Source: Buxus sempervirens (taxonomy: Eukaryota > Streptophyta > Magnoliopsida > Buxales > Buxaceae). Taken from it: 64,000 nucleotides of DNA. Under the pieces are notes generated by a model. That model did not search any database, was not told the DNA's origin, and worked only from the letters and a program-made list of their open reading frames with translations. Of the stretch, positions 55,201-64,000 are shown piece after piece. The translations under genes were made by a program, and so were the position numbers. How positions within the stretch are numbered: position 1 is the stretch's first letter; every line of letters begins with the position of its first letter. The stretch is from NCBI GenBank assembly GCA_947561395.2, contig OX387190.1, positions 40,536,392-40,600,391 of the forward strand, read 5' to 3'.

Positions 55201-58200
55201 TCAAATTACATGTTCAAACTATCTTAATTCATTTTCCTCCATCTTATGTCTTATTTTGGCAAAGATAGATACTTTCATTCCTTATATTACCTTTTCTACT
55301 CTTCTTACATATCCTTCTCAACATCCTTGTGTTATCAACATTTATTGATGCATATAATGTTTTTTTTTATTGCTCAACATTTTGATCCAAATATTATAGC
55401 AGTTGTAATTGTTGTTTTTTTTTTAAAGATTTTCTCTCTAGTTTGAGTAAAACACATCGATCACATCACTCTTTATAAATGCCTCCCTGCTTGATCATCC
55501 AACTTTAATTTTGCATGTAATATCCTCATTAATGTTCCTCTCTTTTGAACGATCCAAGATAATAAAATTAATTGCTTTTAGTAGTCTCTTAATTCTCAAT
55601 TCTTAATGTTGCTTCATCTTATTTATTATTTTTGATAACTTTAAATTGTATTAGCTTAATTTGACTTATTTTAAAATCTTTTGGTGCTGAAGCATTCCTT
55701 CTTGACTCTAGTTTTGCTTTTTCTTTTTTTCCTCTCCCCATATGCTTAGGCAGTGCTTGGTTGGGATTCGAAATTTTGTTTTTTACCATTATCAGATTAT
55801 ATAATTCAGAATGTGTTACGTTTTGATTTTTGGGACGATTTAAAAATCCAGTTCTAAAGTTAACCTTATGATCAGAATCCATATTCAAGATTATTTTAGA
55901 ATTCTGGGTGAGATTCTTAATTTGGACTATGAGATTCCTAATTTGGATTATGACACAAATGGAAAAGGGAGGATAGAAGCTTTTTTTTAAAAGAGTTTAT
56001 GTACCTTTTGATCAATCTTTAACCAACTGAAGAATATCCAGGTTGGGTCAAGTTGGGCCAACAACCATTGAGTATGATCTAATCTGTCCCATTTTGCGTG
56101 GACCCAACAAGCTTCATTTGCCTTTTTATGCAATATACAATAGAATCTGAATACGATCCAACCTCTCATCCATGTGTTTCTATACACAAACTTGTTAATT
56201 GGTTAGATTTCCGTGGAGTACTAATGATTTTGAGGCTCTACCAAAATATACTTATTAAATTGATGGATTGAGAAATGCTAACTAGTGCGCCTCAATTTGT
56301 GTAACCTACTCAACTTGTTTATAATTTAATCTCATGAGCTATATAATAAATAACAAAACATATATATTTATTAATAAGTATATAGGATACAATGACCAAG
56401 TGGGTACAGAATCTCAACTCAAATTCAACCCACTTATTTTGAGGTTGAGATGCGGTTAACCGAAACCCCTTTTGTTGAAAACACAAACCTAAAATCTGCT
56501 TTTCTTATTTAAAATCTGCATTTCTCATCCTACTATATTTCATACCTATCTTTTTATTCTCAGAATTTTAAGTTTGTAGCGTTTATGCCGAATGGTACCA
56601 TAAAGGAAAGAAAAGACATTCTACCACACTTTTGATCTTACTCTCATGTGTTATTTTATTAGTCTTGTAAGCCTATAGACTAATTTCTCATCCTATTTCA
56701 TACCTTACCTTGTTAGAGACTCGGTAGATTTGTGCCAAGAAGTATAAACTAACCTCACAAAGGAAGGTCAAAAAAAAAGGAAAAAGGAAAAAGGAAAAAA
56801 AAAATAGAAAAAGGTTCCTACCACACTTCCCTACTAAGAGTCTCACAGATAGTTAAGCTTGGAATATCGTGGAAAATAAATAAGAAGTTTTGAAGTAGTG
56901 AATAAAGAGATGCAATAAGCTAGACATAAATTTCTGAATTTCTTGATGCGACTTTCATTTTTTTATGTTTTGAATGGAAAATGGGTAAGCCTTCATGATA
57001 TGAAATGGTGAATTTTTAAATTTTTGTTACTTATTTGAGTACATATGTAATTTTGTGTAGACCTTAGAGACTTGTCCGTGTCACTAGTTTAGCACTTGCA
57101 TGATTGCATATTAAACATACACCAAACAGATCCAAATGCAAGTGTTAGGTTGCATTTGTCATCCTAATCAAATCAAATGTTATTCTCTTCTTCTTCCTAC
57201 TAGCATTGGGTGGTGATTCAGTCATTATTGATTTTTATATGTGATTTGATCTGCTTGTCTGTCATTAGGCCTTGTTATTCATTATTTGATTACCATTCAA
57301 TTACTTCTCATATATTAATTGCTGCTGTTTGTATCCTTTTTCACTAAATTTGAGAGGTGGTTTCGTCATCAGTCATGATTGGATATGGTTTGAGTTGCTT
57401 ACCTGTTACTAGCAATGCCAATGTCTATTCTTGTTTATTCATGCTTTTGACGTCATCATTATCATGGACCATTGTACTTTAGAAGTTACATGACAGTGGG
57501 TTTTGGAGGAGGTCCTTTACTTTATGTGAGAATTGTCTGCAGCACATCAGAATATGATTGTAATCATCCATCTCATAATTCTTGGATTTTCAGGATACAT
57601 GGGAGGAGGTTGATCCAGATGAGTTATCATACGAGGTAGATCTAATATTTGGATATTTGAATCATCATTATAAGATTCAATGTGGAATACCTCATAGTGG
57701 TTGGTTTTATTATTTCAGGAGTTGGTTGCATTGGGTGAAGTAGTTGGAACTGAGAGCAGAGGACTTTCGGCAGATGCAATTGAATCTTTGCCTTCAGTCA
57801 CTTACAAAGCTCAAAGCAGTCAAGATGGGGACCAGTAAGCATATGCCTCTTTCTCAGATCTTTCAACTGATTGTGGTATCGTGATAAAACTGTCTGGACT
57901 TGTTTCAGGTGTGTTATTTGTCGGTTAGACTATGAAGATGAAGATAATCTGACTGTGCTTTCGTGTAAGCACTTGTACCATTCTGAGTGCCTGAAAAATT
58001 GGCTTCAAATTAATAAGGTATTCTTTGCAGCGATTAATGTTCTTAGTTTATTTCACTTAAAATATCATGATATTTTTAAAGTTCTTAGTAATGATTTTAA
58101 TTTCTTTCATATTGAGGGGTTTTATTCAGTGTTTTTCTTTTTGCGAAGATTTATACTTTTTTTTATCAAGCAAGTTATGGTCTAGAGTTTTTCAATACTG

Positions 58201-58891
58201 AGTTATGGTTAATGTCTCTTTCGTCTTATTAGGACTTAGGCTTAGATAGAAAGGATTTTGAATGTTGGTTTTTGTTTTACTAGTGTTTCTCGGATTGATT
58301 TTCTTCTATCATGGAATTTGAACTAATAAACTCAGATATAATAATTTACTGTTTGACGGAATTGTCATGTTTTTTGGTGTTTTTATATTTATTTTTACAT
58401 CTTTACTTTATATATTTTAATTTGACCGGGGATAAATATTTTCGGGATTCTTATTCATTATCTTCTCTTCTGGTTTGTAATAAATGATTGCATATTTCAG
58501 CAACAAGTTTTGATTAATTTTTTTATTCTGAGTTTTAGTTTTAATGATCAAGTATTTATGTCGAATAATTTAATGATTTTAGTACCCAAGCCAACGGCAT
58601 CTTGCTTGCAGAGACTTTCAGCTAGTCTCTGATAATGTGAAGTTGCAAGTACTAAATGTGGTATTAATGCACCATGCTGAGACACTCCAAAACTGGGTTT
58701 GCTGGCCTTTTAATGTGATCATCATCAATCACTGTTTAAAAATCTTGTCAGTGGCATCTTTAAATATAATTGTTTTCACGGAGAATGTTATATGTACCCA
58801 GAAACAGGCCTTAATTTCGTAGGACTTGTATTGTTACTTGCAGGTGTGTCCAGTGTGCAGTGCTGAGGTCTCCACTTCCCAAAATAGATAG
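49274..58891 (+). CDS. BBR: RING-H2 E3 ubiquitin ligase, BIG BROTHER-related-like
   Basis: Transfers ubiquitin from an E2 to substrate through a C-terminal RING-H2 domain. Seven exons: 49274-49453, 49712-50009, 50137-50177, 57594-57635, 57719-57834, 57909-58017, 58844-58891; 834 nt, 277 aa, phases agree. The protein starts MGNSKEACEG, then VDADLALARTLQEQERAYMM (48-67), then a strongly acidic stretch YEDDDDDADEDDHAG and AFSSDEAYARALQDAEERDM. The RING is C227, C230, C245, H247, H250, C253, C264, C267 (CVIC...SCKHLYHSEC...CPVC), a complete C3H2C3 set. The LQEQERAYMMLRM block and the ring match BBR (Arabidopsis At3g19910, from memory), a relative of the organ-size regulator BIG BROTHER. Intron 3 is 7.4 kb and contains a LINE relic. 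Confidence 0.92.
50178..51639 (+). other. BBR-like intron 3, proximal part
   Basis: AT-rich; contains a diverged direct repeat about 180 bp apart (CAAATCTGAGAACACAAGCTC near 50728 and CAAATGCAAAAACACAAGCT near 50882). About 51350-51640 may be the 5' region of the LINE that follows. Confidence 0.4.
51640..55210 (+). mobile_element. Decayed L1-type LINE in BBR-like intron 3
   Basis: A series of broken frames in the order of a plant L1 ORF2. The endonuclease start is near 51645 and its middle at 52070-52357 (YPLRGDQFTWYNLQ). The reverse transcriptase follows: NKAPGAHGFTMEFF at about 52913; KDFKLISLMTSLYKIIANVL at 53085-53140; CKWDIEKAYD near 53290; FADN, a degenerate FADD box, near 53600; and YLGLPLGG near 53800. 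A zinc-knuckle/RVT region, HAVLWFIWKERNNRLLCDR, is near 55000. Many stops and frameshifts make it inactive. It lies in the same orientation as the host gene and accounts for about half the intron. Confidence 0.85.
55211..57593 (+). other. BBR-like intron 3, distal part
   Basis: AT-rich with no gene. A purine-rich run of AAAAAGG units lies at 56770-56815. No further element was classified. Confidence 0.5.
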
Positions 58892-60309
58892 GGATAAGAG
58901 ACCACCACCATCTTTTAAGCTGTGGAGCGGGCGCACAAGTAGTCTTGCTTTGGTTACTCTGTGCCATCGTAATGGAAGACGTTAAAAAGTATGGCACTCG
59001 CGTATTTGTATTCTTGCCCTTGCGCAAGTTATGCCTTCCAGAATGGTTTACTTAGTTGTTGTTACTATGTTTATAAAATGGAAAGTACAAAACTGCTCGA
59101 CATTTTGAAGTGAATTTATGTTAATGGGGAAAATTTTATTAATGATCCAGTTGTCGGATGGTGGATGGTTAGACGCTTAAATCTGTCGTGAATCCCTAAC
59201 CCAAATTATGTGAAAGGGAGATGTCTATCCTGCTAAGGTTTCTATGTGATGTAACCAAGCAGATCGACTTGTCATCGGCATCCTGAGACCCGCTACTTCA
59301 CTATAGGTCTCATGTAAGTTGGAAGATTAGAAGCGAAAAACGAACAAATCAAAACATGCAGCAAAATCTCAAATTATTTCGTAGCTAGTTCGCTTACAGG
59401 ACTGTACATTAGCAGCAAATCTACTTCTAAGCCACCCTGGCATTCATGTGGCAGACGACACTGCGGGTTTAAGCATGTCAACAGGCCAAGTTAGCTCAAG
59501 CTTAAGCTTGGCTCTGGTGCTCGGTACATGGGCAATTTCTCTCAACGAGTTTTACTCGAGCTTTGGTAGGCTTGGTTGGTTCAAATGGTAATCTTGCTTC
59601 TGGGTTTTCTTGATATCTCGGATTCACATCACCTCCAATACCAGAAGCTCTTCAAAATGAAGCTCTTAACCCACATTGGAAGATTGAGAACAGAAAGTTA
59701 CTACCGTATAACCTAGCTTCAGTCTGGATTTCACACAGTTAATGAGGGAAGCTAGCAAATCAAGCAGCCGATTATTTAGCAACTTTTTCTATTAATGAAT
59801 TCTCTTATAGATGGCTGCGTACGCCACCATCTTTTCTACTTGTAGCTGTGTAAAAGATCGTTCAACGATTAGAACGTAGAATCTTTAGTTATTAATCTTT
59901 TTAGCCAAAAAAGAAAAAAAAGAGGTATAAATTTTCTTTTCTTACGAAGTACACGTAAAAGTGACTATTTCTTTTTTGGCAAGCAGCAGGTATTTGTATT
60001 GATATCTCAAGTGGTTATAAGAGAATATTATGAGTGGTTAACCATTAATTCTGTCCTGCAAATAAATTTTAGCTAATTGAATTTGATCGGATGCTGGATT
60101 ATCCCACAGTTGCGATTTTTTACAGTTGGAATGTAGCATTAAAATTTTATGTTTATATTTGACTCTCTCCTCTCTCCTTTCTCCTATGGTAGACCAAACG
60201 GAAGGCTTAATCAACTGTTTTTTTCAAAAACTGTAAGGTTCGAATCTGACCAGAACACAACTCATTTGTTAAATCTCAAGTTATCTTGTAAAGTGATCTT
60301 GCTTTAATT
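58892..60309. other. 3' flank of the RING gene and intergenic
   Basis: Includes the 3'UTR; no other gene. A B-box-like GGTTCGAATCT at 60238 is not accompanied by a convincing tRNA or SINE structure. Confidence 0.5.
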
Positions 60310-60530
60310 GATACGTGGAAGAAGCTTACACTCAGTCTCACCATGGATTGCAATATTTCCATGGAAAGAGAACTCTTCCAACTTGAACTAAACAAGATTC
60401 TGGAGTTATTTCTCTCGAAAGAGAACTCTTGCTCCAGCTTGAACTATACAAGATTCTGGAGTCGATTTTTTCGTTGAAGGAGAATCCTGCTCTATTAAGG
60501 ATTTCAATTTCATCTCCTGATTAATTCAAA
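60310..60530 (+). repeat. Fragment of the duplicated 5' region of the gene at 63134
   Basis: ACGTGGAAGAAGCTTACACTCAGTC near 60313 parallels AACGTGGCGGAAGCTTACAGTCGAGC near 62585. GAAGGAGAATCCTGCTCTATTAAGGATTTC near 60475 parallels the sequence near 62993. It also contains an internal tandem of about 66 bp (GAGAACTCTT...ACAAGATTCTGGAGT, twice). The homology stops at ATCTCC, next to the start of the copia element. Confidence 0.6.
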
Positions 60531-62090
60531 CACTCCAACAGGTTTTAGTAGTCCCAACGTGGGAAGGATTTTAGTGTTTTTAAGGTTAGTGTCTTATCTT
60601 TAATATTTAAGTTTTAGTGTCATTAGGATTATTAAAGTGGAGAACGTGAGTGGAGAACGTGGGTTTCTAGTGTTTTGTCTTCTAGTGTGATTAGGAATCT
60701 CTTTTAGGAGTCTAAGAAGTGGTCTACATGGAGTCTGGTTCTAGGTCTTGTTTCTTATAAATACATATACAAAGAATGTGATTTTATAAATGAAGAATAG
60801 AATGTTGGTTGCTCTCTCCTCTCTTTTGTGTGTGTTGGGTTCTTTTGTGAGAATATTTTAATTGCAGGTTGATTTATTTGGTTCTAATAATTGGTATCGG
60901 AGTGAGGTTTGAAGAAAAGAAATCATGGCAAGGATGATGAATAATGTAAGTGGATTCCAACAGAATGTTCCTATATTTAATAATAGTAATTATCAATTTT
61001 GGTGCATTAAGATGAAAACTTTGTTCATCTCGTATGATTTATGGGATTTGGTTAAGAATGGGTATGAAGAACCTGTTGATCAAGAAAAGTTGAATATAGC
61101 CTAACGTAATGAATTGAAGGATAAACAAAAGAAGGATGCAAAGGCTCTCTATATTATCCAACAAGCTTTGGATGACACGATATTCCTAAGAATAATAGCA
61201 GCAACCAGATCAAAAGAGGCATAGGATATCCTAAAAGAGGAGTACGTATCCAGGTACGTTGAAAGTGATTACTATAAAATTATAGACTCTTTGTCGTAGT
61301 TTTGAAAATTTATCTATGAAAAATTCAAAGTCAATTCAAAATTTTCTCTTGAGTTAGTTCAATTGTGAATCAAATTAGATCATATGGAGAGGAATTAATT
61401 GATTAGAAAATTGTTGAAAAAGTGTTACGAAGCCTTCCTTCTAAGTATGATCATGTAGTTGCAGCCATAAAAGAATCAAAAGATTTATCCACATATTTTG
61501 TGAATGAACTAATGGGTTCTTTATTAGCAGATGAGTAGCGTTTGAACAAGAATGTAGAAGATTCATTGGAGCAAGCTCTTTAGACAATAGTTGATTGGGA
61601 AAAGAGATCTGATGCTTTGGAAGAGGACATAACGTAAGAGGTCATGGAAATAAATTTAAAGGAAGAGACAAAGGTCAGTTTTATGATAATCAGAGGAATT
61701 CTAATGAAGGTAACAATGCTTCCACATCCTTGTATTGTTCAATTTGCAAAAGAACAAATCATGTTGATAAGGACTGTTATTATAGAAGCAATCCAAATAA
61801 TAGACCTTTGCAATGCTACAAGTGTAAAAGGTATGGTCACATTACAAAGTATTGTTACCAAAATTTTGGGGAAGAAGCAAATTTTCATGAAAAAGAGGAA
61901 GTAGAAAAGGATAAAACTGAGGAGATATTACTTTTATTTTCAAAAATTGATGTTAATGTCCCTTCTTTTTTTGTTTTCTACTTCATATCCCTCCCTTGTG
62001 AACAAAGGTTATTAATATTTGAATATATTTTAACGGACTTACCCTTCTTTAAGTACAAAAGTATAAGATTTTATGATGTTTTATAAATTA
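60531..62090 (+). mobile_element. Truncated Ty1/copia retrotransposon (LTR, PBS, gag)
   Basis: A 5' LTR-like stretch (about 60531-60890) is followed by TGGTATCGGAGT (60892-60903), 10 of 12 matches to the initiator-tRNA-Met primer binding site of copia elements. Gag opens at 60925 (MARMMNNVSGFQQNVPIFNN, then YQFWCIKMKTL) and has in-frame stops from about 61102. Two CX2CX4HX4C zinc knuckles remain (61735-61860: CSICKRTNHVDKDC and CYKCKRYGHITKYC). Protease, integrase, reverse transcriptase and the 3' LTR are absent, so the copy is dead. Confidence 0.85.
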
Positions 62091-62204
62091 AAAATAACTT
62101 TTTAAGGTTGAAAAGTTTTAATAATCTATTTTAAAATCATGGGTGATTTTATTTTTTAAATTTTAAAATTTTATTATTACAAGTAAAAAATTGATAAAGG
62201 AAAA

Positions 62205-62330
62205 GTAGTCAGATTATATTTTATAAATTTAACAAGGAGGTAAGAGTCATTTCAGAAACCTCAGGGGAGGTATGCGTAGTTGTTGTAAATCATAAAAGAG
62301 ATAAGTGTAATTTACTAAAAAAAACAACAA
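62205..62330. mobile_element. Degraded terminus of the 2873-3279 foldback family
   Basis: TTCAGAAACCTCAGGGGAGG...AAGTGTAATTTACT parallels the right arm of the element at 2873-3279 (ATCAGAAACCCCAAGGGAGG...AATGTAATTTGCCC) in the same order, but only one arm is present. Confidence 0.6.
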
Positions 62331-62584
62331 CAACAACTAGCAAATATACTCTCTGCACACTATATATTGGCTATCAAATAACATTCCAAAAAAGGGGTAT
62401 CAACATCAGATCCCAAATATTTCCGGTAAATAACTTGCCAAAATGACGGACACTTTTAATCTTTTCAGAAAACAAATAAGATTCTCTTCCAATTTCCAAG
62501 TTCCAACCGGACTTGAACTCTGCCAAAAGGCCCAAAACACGACCCGTTGGTAATGGGTCGAGTCGGCTCTAGTTATCTCATATA

Positions 62585-62962
62585 AACGTGGCGGAAGCTT
62601 ACAGTCGAGCCATCCTAAGAGAACCCCTGCTTCTTCAACTCCAACAAGGACTCTGTTCTGCTCTCAAAATCCATTCCTCTGCTCATCCCCACCGAGGACG
62701 GTGTAGTTCTTATCCAACGTTTCCTTTGCAAATCCACTAGTTCTTTTTAACGAGATTAGAGAAGCAGGCGTTCGATGAAATAGAAGGTGAACAGCGACGC
62801 CACACAACCCTCCCACGGTCCCACCATCTCTTGAACGGGGCCGAGATCCAGGTTGTCCACATCCTTAGCGAACTCCCTGCGCTTATCGCTTCGTCGGACC
62901 GTTGATCACGTTTTCCGCCCGTTTGGGGTTCTAAAGAAGGCGATCCGCAATCGAAATATACA
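62585..62962 (+). pseudogene. Decayed duplicate of the gene at 63134
   Basis: Around 62840-62960 one frame reads AEIQVVHILSELPALIASSD, a stop, then SRFPPVWGSK. This parallels LEMEVAEILLSLPEHVAESE...STMFVWGAKGRRSA in the intact gene. The upstream sequence is also similar (ATCCATTCCTCTGCTCATCC versus AATTCATCCCTCTGCTCACC). The in-frame stop and the frame loss after the WG motif mark it as a relic. The two copies are adjacent, so tandem duplication is the simplest origin. Confidence 0.6.
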
Positions 62963-63133
62963 ACACTCTGTTCAGGAGTGGATTTTTCCGTCCAAGGAGA
63001 ATCCTATTCTATTAAGGATTTGAATTCCATCTCCAACTTGGACTCTACAATACTCTGTTTCTGATATAAATTCATCCCTCTGCTCACCTTATATATAACT
63101 TCTCCTCTTCTGCAACTCTACCTGCTTTTAATA

Positions 63134-63863
63134 ATGTCATCAAAGCAAGTGGACTACCACCAATTCAGCCCTCTGGAGATGGAGGTTGCCGAAATCCTTC
63201 TGAGTCTCCCTGAGCATGTCGCTGAGTCGGAGCGTCGATTAAGTACAATGTTCGTTTGGGGTGCTAAAGGACGACGATCCGCCCTCGACTCGCCTCCAAC
63301 CCCTCTTCCCGTTTCATCTTCTCAACCTCATTCGTCTTCGACGCAATCTTCCGTGCATCCGGACGGCGTGAGACCCACCGGCGAGGTGGCGCCTTCTCAC
63401 GGGCGGAAGAAAAAGGTAATTATGGCGCGTCCGTTTCTTTTTTATTTTATTTTAATCTTTTTATTATCTCTACTTTCGTTCTCTTTTTAATTTAATTTTA
63501 CTTTTTTGATCATGCATGTCTCGGTCTTTTCGTTTTTCTCGTGGGCTTTATTCGATTAATCTTCTTCTATCGTTCTTGGTCTTATAGCTGTGCAAGTCAA
63601 GTTTAGAAGCAGAATTCAGAGTAACGTGTTCTGCTCCCACCCAAGAGCCGCAGCTTCCCATCGAAATCATTAATCATCCACCACCACCCACCGGTCCGAC
63701 GATCCACGTAACGGAAATCTTGGAGAATGGTGAAAGGTATCCATCATTGGCGCCTGAGGTTGAATTGAATATGGGGACTTGTCCGAACCCACCGAGCATC
63801 CCTGATCTCAACCTTCTACTAGAGAAGAGTTTTATGGAGATTGAGGATTTAAGTCTGAATTAA
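63134..63863 (+). CDS. Uncharacterised two-exon protein with C-terminal DLNL (EAR-like) motif
   Basis: Exons 63134-63415 and 63588-63863; 558 nt, 185 aa, phase 0 junction with GT-AG sites. Residues 12-33 hold a conserved-looking LEMEVAEILLSLPEHVAESE segment, followed by FVWGAKGRRSALD (40-52), also seen in the decayed neighbour. Residues 53-90 are Ser/Pro-rich and low in complexity. RKKK at 91-94 may be a nuclear signal. Exon 2 is Pro-rich and ends SIPDLNLLLEKSFMEIEDLS; DLNL fits the EAR class of repression motifs that recruit TOPLESS-type co-repressors. A nuclear repressor or adaptor role is inference. The start is the first ATG of the open frame. I recall similar plant proteins without a name. 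Confidence 0.7.
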
Positions 63864-63955
63864 ACGCTTACTGCTCTAGCAAGGAAGAGAAGGATTTAGA
63901 TTATTAGAGCGTCAAGAACGCTGCGAAAGCTAGTAGCAAATGATTGGATTTTTTT

Positions 63956-63975
63956 TTTGTATATATATATATATC
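63956..63975. repeat. (TA)n microsatellite
   Basis: TA dinucleotide run between T-runs in the 3' flank of the last gene. Confidence 0.8.
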
Positions 63976-64000
63976 TTTTTTTATTTTTTTAATTTCTCTA

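Noticed and set aside
60225-60300. B-box-like GGTTCGAATCT suggesting a tRNA or SINE
   Set aside because: No cloverleaf arms or A box could be fitted around it.

Overview
The window is nuclear DNA of a flowering plant, probably not a grass. It is AT-rich, its genes have many GT-AG introns (some of several kb), it holds a plant-type calcium-dependent protein kinase and a chloroplast-targeted triosephosphate isomerase, and relics of plant LINE, copia, LTR and MITE elements fill the spaces. I cannot name the species from the sequence.

Layout. 1-1915: LTR-retrotransposon sequence on the minus strand with two arrays of 19-nt palindromes spaced exactly 28 bp apart. 1916-17300: gene-poor and repeat-rich. 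It contains a foldback element, two hAT-like MITEs, a 2-kb segmental duplication (4340-6371 and 8894-10903) carrying two copies of a small three-helix membrane protein gene, a third diverged inverted copy of that gene (14104-14514), a LINE 3' end with an RNase H-like domain, and an unrecognised gene relic. 17337-26968 (+): a complete 12-exon CDPK of the CPK16/18/28 type, 564 aa. 28657-39287 (-): a complete 9-exon plastid triosephosphate isomerase, 325 aa, convergent with the CDPK, with one GC-AG intron. 40991-46546 (-): a complete 5-exon group IVb bHLH factor resembling bHLH121, 339 aa. 49274-58891 (+): a complete 7-exon RING-H2 E3 ligase resembling BIG BROTHER-related, 277 aa, whose third intron is 7.4 kb and carries a decayed LINE in sense orientation. 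60310-63863: a truncated copia element lying among partial duplicates of the 5' part of a two-exon gene; the intact gene (63134-63863, 185 aa) ends in an EAR-like DLNL motif.

The genes do not form a pathway. The bHLH121-like and BBR-like genes are divergent neighbours, and from memory their Arabidopsis counterparts are also close together on chromosome 3, so this pair looks like conserved microsynteny. All exon boundaries were set by hand from reading-frame continuity, splice consensus and family conservation; no search or alignment was run. I did not find a convincing new multi-gene system. The most unusual signal is the 28-bp-phased palindrome array in the LTR.
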